Source of the DNA: Enterococcus sulfureus ATCC 49903
GTDB lineage: Bacteria; Bacillota; Bacilli; Lactobacillales; Enterococcaceae
Direction of reading: 5' to 3'
Assembly: GCF_000407605.1 (NCBI RefSeq)
Contig: NZ_ASWO01000001.1
Coordinates: forward strand, 558,001-622,000
Length of the DNA: 64,000 nt
In this document: positions 1-11,538 of the stretch, piece by piece
How the letters are laid out: each line of letters opens with the position of its first letter
Numbering within the stretch: position 1 is the stretch's first letter
Notes under the pieces: model-generated
The model's database searches: none
What the model was told of the DNA's origin: nothing
The model's input: the letters and a program-made list of their open reading frames with translations, nothing else
Made by a program: the position numbers and the translations under genes

Positions 1-274
1 GTGTAATCGCTGATCGTTGTGTACCACCTTCAAATTCAAATAATTCGATTTGTGGTCCATTCGGCAATCCGATCATCCGAATCGCTCGTTCTGCCATATT
101 TTCCGCGATGCCTAGTCGTGTCGTAGTTTCATGACTAGTTCTTGGAGTCTCTTTTTTTGTATACGTATCGTACACGATTTCTGCTGAAAATGCCTCGATA
201 AAAAATGTCGTTGCGTCTTCAATATCCGGAACAGTTAATCCAATATGATCGATACCATGTGTATTGTGTTTCAC
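1..274 (-). CDS. VOC (glyoxalase/dioxygenase fold) family protein, 3' end outside window
   Basis: The first 91 codons are visible, starting at GTG 272-274 with AAAGGAG nine bases upstream; the gene runs off the left edge. The N-terminus has the vicinal-oxygen-chelate pattern: HGIDHIGLTVPD followed by an acidic helix, then a region ending PNGPQIELFEFEG, which matches the first metal-ligand strand (His) and the Glu-bearing strand of this fold. VOC enzymes include glyoxalases, epimerases and dioxygenases; the substrate cannot be told from this part. Confidence 0.75.
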   Translation of the reverse strand, partial: MKHNTHGIDHIGLTVPDIEDATTFFIEAFSAEIVYDTYTKKETPRTSHETTTRLGIAENMAERAIRMIGLPNGPQIELFEFEGGTQRSAIT

Positions 275-343
275 TATTCATCACTCCTTTTGTATATTAT
301 TTAGCTTACAAAATACTTGTATGCGATGCGAATAATATGCAAT

Positions 344-374
344 AGACCTACACAATACATTATTGTGTAGGTCT
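344..374 (-). terminator. Perfect 14-bp stem-loop after the repeat-protein gene
   Basis: AGACCTACACAATA, a 3-base loop, and its exact complement lie just past the stop codon at 385. The following bases on the minus strand are A/T-rich but have no clean T-run, so it may be a weak terminator or an mRNA end stabiliser. Confidence 0.55.
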
Positions 375-384
375 GTCTAACTGC

Positions 385-1194
385 TTATTTTCTTAAATAG
401 ATAACATTATTAAACGAGGTCAATCCGGTACCTTCTACACCATTATAGCTATCATATACGAATTGTTGAGCACCAATTGGAATTTGATTGTACATATACG
501 TATACGCATCGATATCCCAAGAAATCATATAACGCGTTGCATTTCCAAGCGATTCTGTTGTAATCTTTGTAATCAAAAATTTTGTATTTGTCGTCCGATT
601 AATATAATAATCATCATTGATTGTAAAGGCAGGTGTATTTTTTCCATCGGCATAATATGTTCCTTGGATTTGATTTAGAATTGATTGCGTTTGTTGGTCT
701 TTTACAGGGATACTCGGCTGCACACCATACCAACCGATTCCTTCATTTTTCCATCCTACATTAACTAATTGTTGACGTTCACCTGCACGAGTGGTGTAAT
801 GATGGCTTCCCGCACCTTTATTATTTGGATTATACACACGATATAATGGTACTTGTTTGGCATTATCTGAATTCCAGCCAATTCCTTCATAACGCCAACC
901 CACATTGACTAGCATATTTTTCTCCGCGCCATTTAGCGTGTAATGGTGATCCCCGTTATTCGGATTGTACAAACGATAGACCGGAGTCCCTTGAGTTGGT
1001 GCATACCAACCGATTCCTTCGTTTTTCCAACCTAAGCGCAATAATTGCAAAAATTCAGTATCATTGGCAGTATAAAAATGTTCGCCACTATTCGGATTGT
1101 ATACCCGTTTCATCGCGACTGACTCATCAGCAAGCACTTGTGTTGAAATACATAACCCTGCTAAAATCGATAAACCCAATACCCATTTTTTCAT
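385..1194 (-). CDS. Secreted protein with three DUF5648-like YNPN...HxYT repeats
   Basis: 269 residues from ATG 1194, which has GGAGG eight bases upstream. A Sec signal peptide (MKKWVLGLSILAGL...VLA) is followed by three imperfect repeats of about 45 residues. Each carries a YNPN(S/N)GEHFYT-like strand and a GWxxEGIGW motif, as in DUF5648 repeats found C-terminally in many Gram-positive cell-wall hydrolases and adhesins. The remaining ~95 residues (SILNQIQGTYYADGKNTP onward) are a separate beta-rich domain seen in lactic acid bacterial surface proteins. No LPXTG anchor or catalytic domain is visible, so it is probably a released carbohydrate- or wall-binding protein. Function unknown. Confidence 0.75.
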   Translation of the reverse strand: MKKWVLGLSILAGLCISTQVLADESVAMKRVYNPNSGEHFYTANDTEFLQLLRLGWKNEGIGWYAPTQGTPVYRLYNPNNGDHHYTLNGAEKNMLVNVGWRYEGIGWNSDNAKQVPLYRVYNPNNKGAGSHHYTTRAGERQQLVNVGWKNEGIGWYGVQPSIPVKDQQTQSILNQIQGTYYADGKNTPAFTINDDYYINRTTNTKFLITKITTESLGNATRYMISWDIDAYTYMYNQIPIGAQQFVYDSYNGVEGTGLTSFNNVIYLRK

Positions 1195-1290
1195 GTTTTC
1201 TTCCTCCAAATCTTATAATCGCTTACACTCTTAGTGTACTCATTTTTTTACATTAAAGCGAGTCGTTACTGGTTAAATTAAATCAATTCT

Positions 1291-1461
1291 TTAGTCATTA
1301 TTTTTTTTGGTATCATAAATACTCACGATCCCCATTAAAATAAATAAACTAAAAAAGAGCAAGTTCGACTGTCGATCAGTTCGAAAGTAGTTGATTAAAA
1401 ATAAAATTGCCGCACATAACCAAACATATTTTGTGTAGCGATAATTCCAATTTTTCCCCAT
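1291..1461 (-). CDS. Small two-TM membrane protein
   Basis: 56 residues from ATG 1461, preceded by GGAGGAG and a 4-base spacer; upstream in-frame codons lack a ribosome site. Two hydrophobic stretches (VWLCAAILFLINYF and LLFFSLFILMGIVSIY) are separated by a short charged loop FRTDRQSN, and the tail is charged (DTKKNND). The layout suggests a helical hairpin in the membrane. I do not recognise a family. Confidence 0.55.
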   Translation of the reverse strand: MGKNWNYRYTKYVWLCAAILFLINYFRTDRQSNLLFFSLFILMGIVSIYDTKKNND

Positions 1462-1574
1462 AAAACTCCTCCAGTAAATAAAAGTGGATTCAATACCCCG
1501 GCGTAGATTTTTTGATCTATCGTATCCTACATTAACTAGTATAACAAAAGAAACTTTTTTTCTCATGCGACAAT

Positions 1575-1614
1575 AAAAACGATCAAAAGACTGTATTATC
1601 TTTTGATCGTTTTT
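1575..1614. terminator. Bidirectional intrinsic terminator, 16-bp perfect stem
   Basis: AAAAACGATCAAAAGA and its exact complement around an 8-base loop, with A-run and T-run flanks on both sides. It separates the lic operon from the small membrane-protein gene. Confidence 0.8.
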
Positions 1615-1663
1615 ATAATTTAATTATTCTTATGTATTTATTTTATCATCAAATTCAGAGAAC

Positions 1664-1704
1664 AAAAAAAGAGATTGGTGAGTTTATAAAACCACCAACT
1701 TCTT
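1664..1704 (-). terminator. Intrinsic terminator after licR
   Basis: A stem built on GTTGGTG/CACCAA-type arms is followed on the minus strand by seven T residues. It lies 28 bases past the licR stop and is the first of two tandem terminators. Confidence 0.7.
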
Positions 1705-1731
1705 TCATCTATATACTTCAATTTACTTGCC

Positions 1732-3612
1732 CTATACGATAACCGCACTATTTGATTCGCATATTGAGAGGAACTCAAAAAAATTTTTTTCTTTCGATAA
1801 TTGATTAACTACATTTTGATCACTTAAAATTGAAACTAATTGCTCGAAAAGAAGCTCAAATGAACTATCTCTTTCTTCAGTCAATGCTAATAACAAAACC
1901 AGTTTTACTCGCTTACCATTCCAATTTATAGGTTTCTTTAAAGAACAAACAGCGATTGCATTTTTTTTAGCACATCGTTGAATCGCATGAGGAATAGCAT
2001 AGTAGTTCCCATAAGAAGTTCCAGATAATTTTTCCCTAGATAGGACTTTTTCTGTATAGTTTTCGCTACAAAAATCATGAGAAATAAGTTTTTTACACAA
2101 AAAATGAATCACTTCATCTGATGTACTAAAATTTTCTCCAGGAAAAAATAATTCTTTTTTGAAGAATCGTTTTGCAATGCTACTGTTTTTTGAAGATGAG
2201 TCCAACAAATATTTGATTTTAGTTAAATCCTCATTTGTTAAAGATAGATAATACTGATAAATAGGAATACTTGTAGAGAATTCCAAGTGTTCAGCAGTCA
2301 ATATCAAATCAATCTTCGAGGATTCTATGACCTCTTGTAAATCAAAAACGGACGGAGCAAAAATAATTTTTATAGAATAATCTAAAATTTTTTTCAGTTG
2401 GTTACTTACTAAACGTTGGCTTCCTACTCCATAAGGTGAAACTAATAATATTGTACGCTGTTTACCATGATTAATTGTTTCAGAAGCCGATAAAAAGTGT
2501 AAGGCTATATAGGCGATTTCAGCATCAGGAAATACAATTTTTAACCGATTTTGAATCCAAGCAGAAGCAAAAACACTGACATTATAAATAAAAGGAAATT
2601 TATTTTTTAATTCTTCAGTTAATGGATTAGACAAAAATTGTTTAGAGTTAGCTCGCTGGTAAAGTAATGTTAAATGATTTAGTAAGTATGTTCTCATTTT
2701 TTGATCTTTAGAAAAATCGATACCAAATGATAGTTTTATATAAACTAATAAATCATCTACTACAGATTCAAAATTATCATGATTATTAATAACTATGGGC
2801 GTAATTTTTTTAGAATATAATTGTGAAATATAGTCGATTTCTTCTTTTGGTATTTGAATAGAAAATTCATTTTCTAAAAGGAAGGCTAATTTTTTTGCTA
2901 GTTCGTTACTTTTATCATCAGATACATCTTTTTTCAAATGTTTAATATAACTACCATTACTTGTTCGATCCAGCAATATAGCAATATGCAAAATAAAAGA
3001 TACCGTAGCAAAATCATTCGTATAATAATTAATTTTTTTATGATAATCAAGAATTAAGTCAGATAAGTCATTTAAATCACAAAAATCAAAATAATCTGCA
3101 TATTTTTTTAAATCTAAACGATATGTTTCTACTTCTTTACTAAGGAATAGATTAAATATCTGTCGTTTTTCTTCTTCTTTTGCTTCTATAAGCAAATTAT
3201 TTTTCTTTCTGATGATACAAAAATACTCGTTTTTATCTGCAATAACTGTATTTATTTCATTCAAAATTCGAGTAAGTGTCGACTCACTAATATAAAAACG
3301 ATCAGCTAATTCAAAAAAATCATTTTCTTCATTATCGACTATACATTTTAATACTTCAAAAACTAAGCTTTCATTTTTTATTTTATTTGTATTTTTTTTA
3401 GTTATCAAAAAATTATCTGATACAAAATATCCTTTTCCAGCTTTAGATCTTATGACTTTTTCTTTATACTCTTGATTAATTTGGCAAATATCATTCCGAA
3501 CAGTCTTAGAAGAAACACCTAAAAATTGTGCTAAAGAATTAGCAGTTAGCATATTTTTTTCTCTCAACCGTTCGATTAAGAGTTGCTGTCTTTTAGAAAT
3601 AGTCATAATCAC
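1732..3612 (-). CDS. licR: PRD-containing PTS-controlled transcriptional activator (LicR/ManR type)
   Basis: 626 residues. Order: DeoR-like winged HTH (about 8-60), Mga-like HTH (80-165), PRD1 (about 170-270, His209 in SFILHIAILL), PRD2 (about 280-385, His313 and His372), a GatB-like EIIB module (390-475) and a fructose-type EIIA module (480-620, His542 in YAIPHAI). Such proteins activate sugar-PTS operons and are tuned by HPr- and EII-dependent phosphorylation. The EIIB-like module reads SPYGVGSQ where the phospho-Cys is expected (Ser392), so that site looks lost. It lies 69 bases past EIIC, last in the operon it probably controls. The start is GTG 3612 (AAAGG six bases before) or ATG 3606. 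Confidence 0.88.
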   Translation of the reverse strand: MIMTISKRQQLLIERLREKNMLTANSLAQFLGVSSKTVRNDICQINQEYKEKVIRSKAGKGYFVSDNFLITKKNTNKIKNESLVFEVLKCIVDNEENDFFELADRFYISESTLTRILNEINTVIADKNEYFCIIRKKNNLLIEAKEEEKRQIFNLFLSKEVETYRLDLKKYADYFDFCDLNDLSDLILDYHKKINYYTNDFATVSFILHIAILLDRTSNGSYIKHLKKDVSDDKSNELAKKLAFLLENEFSIQIPKEEIDYISQLYSKKITPIVINNHDNFESVVDDLLVYIKLSFGIDFSKDQKMRTYLLNHLTLLYQRANSKQFLSNPLTEELKNKFPFIYNVSVFASAWIQNRLKIVFPDAEIAYIALHFLSASETINHGKQRTILLVSPYGVGSQRLVSNQLKKILDYSIKIIFAPSVFDLQEVIESSKIDLILTAEHLEFSTSIPIYQYYLSLTNEDLTKIKYLLDSSSKNSSIAKRFFKKELFFPGENFSTSDEVIHFLCKKLISHDFCSENYTEKVLSREKLSGTSYGNYYAIPHAIQRCAKKNAIAVCSLKKPINWNGKRVKLVLLLALTEERDSSFELLFEQLVSILSDQNVVNQLSKEKNFFEFLSICESNSAVIV

Positions 3613-3681
3613 ATACAGCCTTTCTACAAAAATTAAACATAATTATTTTACTAAAATTCAATATGGTTATAATTAAAAATA

Positions 3682-4974
3682 CTATTCATATTCTTTCTCT
3701 AATTTCACTAGATTTTTCTCATAAACTTTCAAAAATGGATAGTACATTAGTCCATCTAAGAAAATCAATACTGTAACTAAGATAACAGAACGCCAATCCA
3801 TGGTTGATAAAAATGCTCCTATAGGGGCTGGCATTTGCCATGAGAATACTGCAAATGTTTTACCGACTAATCCAGAAGACATCGACAAATAAGTAACAAT
3901 TCCATTAAATACTGACGTAAAAATGAATGGGATAAAGAAAATAGGATTTAACATCAATGGCGTTCCAAAAATCAAGGGCTCCGAAATACCAAAAATAGAA
4001 GGCAGAAATCCAACTTTCCCTACTGTTCTCAATTGTTTAGATTTAGAACGCATCATCAAAAAAGCAAGAGCTAAAACTGATCCAGAACCTCCAATAATAA
4101 CAAAATATGTCCAAAAAGGTGTCGTAAAAATATTCGTTAATTCTTGCCCTGAAACTTTTTCAGCAGCATTGATCGATAAATTACCATCGCGTATTGGTCC
4201 TAAAATACCCGCTAGAGCAGCATCGTGAATTCCAAAAAACCAAAATAAATGAATCAAAAAGATACTAATGATCGTAAATGGTAAACTATCTGCTGCCTTG
4301 AAACTAGGTGCCATTGTATTGTAAATAAATTCTACAAATGTTGTATCCAGTGTATGGAAAATGATGAACAATACAGAAAAAATCGACATTAGAATAATTC
4401 CAGGAACCAAAGCTGCAAATGTTTCAGATAAAGAAGCTGGTACGCTATCCGGCATACTAATTCTTCCAATATTTTTTTTGCGCATCCAATGATATCCTTC
4501 TACTGTAATGATTGCTACAAAAATAGAAAGTAAAATACCTCTACCATCTAGAAATCCAATATCGACTTGTTTTCCATCCCATCCTAATTTCAAAGGATCT
4601 AAACATAACATTAAAAATCCAGCGATTGAAATCATTAATGGTCGTAAAATATCTTCTTTATAGTGTCTACATAAATAATACGTAATTCCAATACAAATAT
4701 ATAGAGACATTGCACTAAGTGTAATTCCGCTAATCCAGTTTAAGATAAAATCATTTTTTTCAGCAAAGCGTCCCCATGCGAGCAAAAAGCTATTCTTAGT
4801 GTCTTCAGTCACTGGTGCCGCTTTCAAAATAATTGGTATCGAACCAAAAAGAGTAATGGGTAACATAGACATAAAGGCATCTCTCGTTGCTTTTAAATGT
4901 CGCTGTTGACTTAGTTTATTGGCTAAAGGAGAAATGTATTGGTCCATTTTATCGCTAAATGTATCAAATCCCAT
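3682..4974 (-). CDS. licC: PTS lactose/cellobiose-family EIIC permease
   Basis: 430 residues from ATG 4974, with GAGG nine bases upstream and inside the end of the EIIB gene. It has about ten hydrophobic segments, the GIHDAALAGILGPIRD loop and the FGISEPLIFGTPLMLNP signature of EIIC proteins of the Lac/Cel (Chb) family, where the conserved Glu contacts sugar. It imports and phosphorylates oligo-beta-glucosides with the EIIA and EIIB encoded nearby. The cytoplasmic N-terminus (SDKMDQYISPLANKLSQQRHLKATRDAFM) is typical of CelB/LicC. The exact sugar (cellobiose, lichenan oligomer or aryl glucoside) is not decided by sequence. Confidence 0.92.
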   Translation of the reverse strand: MGFDTFSDKMDQYISPLANKLSQQRHLKATRDAFMSMLPITLFGSIPIILKAAPVTEDTKNSFLLAWGRFAEKNDFILNWISGITLSAMSLYICIGITYYLCRHYKEDILRPLMISIAGFLMLCLDPLKLGWDGKQVDIGFLDGRGILLSIFVAIITVEGYHWMRKKNIGRISMPDSVPASLSETFAALVPGIILMSIFSVLFIIFHTLDTTFVEFIYNTMAPSFKAADSLPFTIISIFLIHLFWFFGIHDAALAGILGPIRDGNLSINAAEKVSGQELTNIFTTPFWTYFVIIGGSGSVLALAFLMMRSKSKQLRTVGKVGFLPSIFGISEPLIFGTPLMLNPIFFIPFIFTSVFNGIVTYLSMSSGLVGKTFAVFSWQMPAPIGAFLSTMDWRSVILVTVLIFLDGLMYYPFLKVYEKNLVKLEKEYE

Positions 4975-4978
4975 TTCA

Positions 4979-5269
4979 TTATACCTCAATCAGTTTTTGA
5001 ATATCTTCAAAAACAGCCTTTCCATCCATCATTCCATATTTTACTGGTGAAATAGCATGTACTGGAACTGAAATTGCCTGTTTTATTTGTGGCATTAAAA
5101 AACGAATTTGAGGACCTACTAAAACTAAATCAATATCCGATAGATAGTCTACATACTCTGATTCACTATAAGCACTAACTTTCAAAGAATTATTTGATGC
5201 TGCTTCTATTTTTTTAGCAAGAATCCCCGTTGACATACCCGCATTACAAATTAACATTACTTTTTTCAT
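4979..5269 (-). CDS. licB: PTS lactose/cellobiose-family EIIB
   Basis: 96 residues. The N-terminal P-loop-like motif LICNAGMSTG contains the phospho-accepting Cys8, followed by the Rossmann-like EIIB-Cel fold (VDLVLVGPQIRFLMPQIK). It passes phosphate from EIIA to sugar bound in EIIC. Its stop is 4 bases upstream of the EIIC start and its own start lies 15 bases past the GH1 stop, so translation is probably coupled across the operon. Confidence 0.93.
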   Translation of the reverse strand: MKKVMLICNAGMSTGILAKKIEAASNNSLKVSAYSESEYVDYLSDIDLVLVGPQIRFLMPQIKQAISVPVHAISPVKYGMMDGKAVFEDIQKLIEV

Positions 5270-5284
5270 CTCTATCTCTCCCTT

Positions 5285-6676
5285 TTAATAACTTTTTCGT
5301 TTAATCAATGCGCCATTGGTTTCAATCATTTTTTTAAACCAATAATAAGAAGCTTTTGGTTTACGAACTTGATTGTCTACAAAATCTACTGCTACTAAAC
5401 CATATCTTTTTTCGACACCATTTTTCCAAGAATATAAATCAAATGGCGACCACACATAATATCCACGAACATCGCATCCTAAATCAATAGCATTGAAAAT
5501 CGCATTAATATGATCGTTCATGAATGAAATTCTATATTCATCATTTATTTGATCCACAGAAACATCTTCTCTTACGCCAATTCCATTTTCTGTTACATAT
5601 AATGGTAATTTATATCGCTTGTATGCTTCTACTAAACCATCTTGAAGTCCTTTAGGGTAAATCTCGGTATCCCATTCTGTTGTTTCATTAGAAGGATCTT
5701 TAACCTGTTCAAACCAATTTTTTATTAAAACTTTGCTTTCTCCTTTTTTGCCGGAGTGATTAAATTGTAATTGTGTTTCACCTTCAGTATATGATTTAAC
5801 TAACGTTCGAGAATAATAATTTAAACCAATAAAGTCCACTGTATATTGTTTAATTTTTCTAAGTTCCTCAGGTTTCATAAAACTAATATCATATGATTTG
5901 GACAGATAAGCAATCAAATCAATCGGAAACTCCCCTAAAGCTGCTGTATCTAAAATCCAATTATTACAATAGTTGTCAGCATAACGCATAGCAATTTTTG
6001 TTTCAATACTATCATCTACACCATTGACTGGAGTATAGCTATGAACAATTCCAATCTCTCCTGAGTAATTACCCTCTCTGAATACTTCAATTGCTAATGA
6101 ATTCGCATACATTACGTTGTATGCTGCTTGCATCGTTTTTGCAGTATCTTGATATCCTGGTGGATAATTTCCAATTTTATATCCATTTACCACAAACCAT
6201 TTCGGTTCATTAAATGTTGTCCACAATGAAATTTTATCGCCAAAATATTCAAAACAAACTTTTGCATATTGTGCGAATGCTACACATACATCATGGTTTA
6301 ACCAGCCACCGATTTCTTCCCAATATTGTGGAAGATCCCAATGGTATAAAGTAACAAAAGGTTCAATATTGAATTTCTTACAAGTATCCAATATTTTAGT
6401 ATAAAATTCAATTCCTTTTAGATTAATCTCTCCTTCTTTATTTTTAATAATTCTTGGCCAAGATAAAGAAAATCGATACGTATTTTGTCCACCTTCGCTC
6501 ATCATACGAATATCTTCTTCATAGCGATGATAATGATCGCTTGCCACATCTCCATTTTCTAAATTTTCCTGATGAAGATAATGGTCCCACATTGATTCTG
6601 CTTTTTCATCTACATTCCATGCACCTTCACATTGGTATGATGCCGTAGCTCCACCCCATAAAAAATGATTATCCAT
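5285..6676 (-). CDS. GH1 6-phospho-beta-glucosidase
   Basis: 463 residues, the normal GH1 length. N-terminal [16 protein letters not shown] is the GH1 signature; Glu157 in TTFNEPKW is the acid/base and Glu363 in YVTENGIG the nucleophile. In this operon it hydrolyses the phosphorylated disaccharide delivered by the LicABC PTS to glucose 6-phosphate and glucose or aglycone. Its start overlaps the EIIA stop by 8 bases. This protein is shorter and clearly different from the two other GH1 enzymes in the window. Confidence 0.92.
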   Translation of the reverse strand: MDNHFLWGGATASYQCEGAWNVDEKAESMWDHYLHQENLENGDVASDHYHRYEEDIRMMSEGGQNTYRFSLSWPRIIKNKEGEINLKGIEFYTKILDTCKKFNIEPFVTLYHWDLPQYWEEIGGWLNHDVCVAFAQYAKVCFEYFGDKISLWTTFNEPKWFVVNGYKIGNYPPGYQDTAKTMQAAYNVMYANSLAIEVFREGNYSGEIGIVHSYTPVNGVDDSIETKIAMRYADNYCNNWILDTAALGEFPIDLIAYLSKSYDISFMKPEELRKIKQYTVDFIGLNYYSRTLVKSYTEGETQLQFNHSGKKGESKVLIKNWFEQVKDPSNETTEWDTEIYPKGLQDGLVEAYKRYKLPLYVTENGIGVREDVSVDQINDEYRISFMNDHINAIFNAIDLGCDVRGYYVWSPFDLYSWKNGVEKRYGLVAVDFVDNQVRKPKASYYWFKKMIETNGALIKRKSY

Positions 6677-7004
6677 TTATAATACTCCCTTTCCATTGAT
6701 AAATTTCACATAATTCTCCTATCATATCAACTGCAAATGCTGTAGATGATAAATGACCTTCTGCATGAACTAATAATAAATCTACTTCTTTCATTTTATC
6801 TGCTGCGGACAATTTCCTTAACAATTCAGCATGCGCTCGATGTGCCAAATTTAGTTCTTTTTTCGCTTCAGAATATTGTAGTGCGAAATTTTCAAATTTT
6901 AATTGTTTTGCTTCGACTAATGCTTCATATGCAGAACTTTTAGCATTTCCTGCATGTAAAATAATAGCCATCGAATCCAACTCTGTCTCAATAATATCTT
7001 CCAT
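6669..7004 (-). CDS. licA: PTS lactose/cellobiose-family EIIA
   Basis: 111 residues, all helical in this family. LLLVHAEGHLSS (His80 and His84) is the phospho-histidine motif of Lac/Cel-type EIIA, and the N-terminal MAIILHAGNAKSSAYEALVEAK helix is characteristic. It relays phosphate from HPr to LicB. It is the first gene of the minus-strand operon and overlaps the GH1 gene. Confidence 0.93.
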   Translation of the reverse strand: MEDIIETELDSMAIILHAGNAKSSAYEALVEAKQLKFENFALQYSEAKKELNLAHRAHAELLRKLSAADKMKEVDLLLVHAEGHLSSTAFAVDMIGELCEIYQWKGSIING

Positions 7005-7032
7005 AACTAAGCCTCTCTTTTCTGTAATATAC

Positions 7033-7120
7033 TCATACTATATCGAGAAGTATGAAACGAATAAAATCAATTTTTGCCACTTATAAAATGGTAAAAATTG
7101 ATTTTATTTTTTACACTATA
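7033..7120 (-). promoter_or_regulatory. lic operon promoter and 5' leader with long inverted repeat
   Basis: A -10-like TATAGT (7115-7120, minus) is followed at once by a 19-bp inverted repeat, 7061-7079 and 7089-7107, with a 9-base loop and one G.T pair. There is no T-run after it, so it is not a simple terminator. A second dyad, CATACT-N9-AGTATG, lies at 7033-7053. These are candidate LicR sites or a structured mRNA start. Confidence 0.45.
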
Positions 7121-7212
7121 CTGATGATTAAAAAAATTACATAACAGTTTAACTAAGCATTAAACACCAAGATTAAAAATATAAAGGTAAAATAATTTTG
7201 ATTTTTTATTCA

Positions 7213-7249
7213 TGAAAGCGTTGACATATTAAAATGTATGCGCTATTAT
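7213..7249 (+). promoter_or_regulatory. bglP promoter with perfect cre box over the -35
   Basis: TTGACA (7221-7226), a 17-base spacer and TATTAT (7244-7249). The 14-base TGAAAGCGTTGACA at 7213-7226 matches the CcpA consensus TGWAANCGNTNWCA in full and covers the -35, so CcpA binding should block RNA polymerase when preferred sugars are present. Confidence 0.88.
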
Positions 7250-7263
7250 AAAGGCAACCAAGA

Positions 7264-7292
7264 GGATAGTGATTATTCAGTTAAGCTAGACC
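7264..7292 (+). promoter_or_regulatory. RAT-like ribonucleic antiterminator (BglG/LicT type)
   Basis: A 29-base element beginning GGATAGTGATTA and ending AGCTAGACC. It keeps the layout of LicT/BglG targets (GGAT-GT-A at the 5' side, GC-A-ACC at the 3' side) and overlaps the left arm of the next terminator by four bases, as antitermination requires. It is more divergent than the RAT at 24927-24956. Confidence 0.7.
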
Positions 7293-7338
7293 TAAACAAA
7301 CGAAACTCCATCCGAGTTTATTTGTTTAGGTCTTTTTT
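7289..7338 (+). terminator. Leader terminator of the bglP operon
   Basis: GACCTAAACAAA pairs with TTTGTTTAGGTC, with an inner AAACTC/GAGTTT stem and a T-run. It sits 113 bases before bglP and should stop transcription unless the RAT hairpin forms. Confidence 0.88.
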
Positions 7339-7423
7339 GTGTCATTTTATCCGAAAGATAACATGAAAGGAGTTTACTTTACTTCCTTGGACGGGAGAAG
7401 TTCAATGGGTTGACCATCTTTAA

Positions 7424-10806
<3,383 letters not shown>

Positions 10807-10811
10807 ATACG

Positions 10812-10859
10812 AATACTCCAAATTTTTCTTCAAATCAGAAAATTTGGAGTATTTTTTTT
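10812..10859 (+). terminator. Terminator after the bgl operon
   Basis: AATACTCCAAATTTT and its perfect complement separated by 12 bases, followed by a T-run. It ends directly before the stop of the convergent gene. Confidence 0.88.
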
Positions 10860-10861
10860 AC

Positions 10862-11461
10862 TTAATCTAAATAAGAAATCTTCAACTCTTTAAAATATCC
10901 TTGTGTGCCGATATCAACAAATAAACCTACTGCACCTTTACTATCTCCAAGTTTTAAGTCTTTCACAGTTAATACATGTTTGTCATTAATATAAAATTCT
11001 CCTTGGGTCCCTTGAATTACCGCTTTTAAGTCAATCCATTCATCAAGATCAATCGCTGCTGCACCTTCGTATTTAGTAATCCCCTTTTCTCTAAAATAAT
11101 CAAATGTATAATTAGGATATGAAAAGTATTGGAATGCTCGTTGTCTTCTAACAAGATCTTCACTGTATCCATTTGTTGGTCGAATGTAGAATGATTCAAA
11201 TGCTGAATCTTTTTCATCGATTCGGAAAGCTAATCCAATAAAACCACGAGCAAAATCTGGAGCATCAGCTAATAAACGACTACGCACTTGGACTTCGATC
11301 GTACCGTTATGAAATTCTTTATCAATCAATTTCGTATATGTATTTTCATCGAATTCCATTAATTTTTTAGCTTTAGTTACAACTAATACCGAGTCATCTT
11401 CTAAAAATATTTTTTCATATTTTACATTTACTGGTTTAAAATTCATTTTATGAATATCCAT
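10862..11461 (-). CDS. Predicted concanavalin-like beta-sandwich protein, cytoplasmic
   Basis: 199 residues from ATG 11461 (GGGGAG eight bases upstream). No signal peptide. The pattern DKEFHNGTIEVQVRSRLL...ARGFIGLAFRIDEKDSAFESFYIRPTNGYS and GEFYINDKHVLTVKDLKLG...AVGLFVDIGTQGYFKELKI is that of LamG/DUF1080-like domains, which bind or process glycans. I see no clear catalytic motif. It lies downstream of the HxlR regulator gene with a dyad between them, so it may be its target. Function unknown; a role in glycoside metabolism is only suggested by context. Confidence 0.6.
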   Translation of the reverse strand: MDIHKMNFKPVNVKYEKIFLEDDSVLVVTKAKKLMEFDENTYTKLIDKEFHNGTIEVQVRSRLLADAPDFARGFIGLAFRIDEKDSAFESFYIRPTNGYSEDLVRRQRAFQYFSYPNYTFDYFREKGITKYEGAAAIDLDEWIDLKAVIQGTQGEFYINDKHVLTVKDLKLGDSKGAVGLFVDIGTQGYFKELKISYLD

Positions 11462-11493
11462 TCTAAACACTCCCCACCTTCTAATACAAAAAG

Positions 11494-11516
11494 CATACTA
11501 AATTTTTCGTAGTATG
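11494..11516. promoter_or_regulatory. Dyad upstream of the beta-sandwich gene (candidate HxlR operator)
   Basis: CATACTA-N9-TAGTATG lies 33 bases before the start at 11461 and after the HxlR stop. HxlR/YodB regulators bind short dyads with TACT/AGTA half-sites, so this is a plausible operator; a hairpin role is also possible. Confidence 0.4.
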
Positions 11517-11538
11517 AAAAGTAGGCACAAAAAAGTAA

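Noticed and set aside
463-678. Plus-strand open frame inside the DUF5648 repeat gene
   Set aside because: It lies wholly antisense to a well-supported gene with signal peptide and ribosome site and has no start site of its own.
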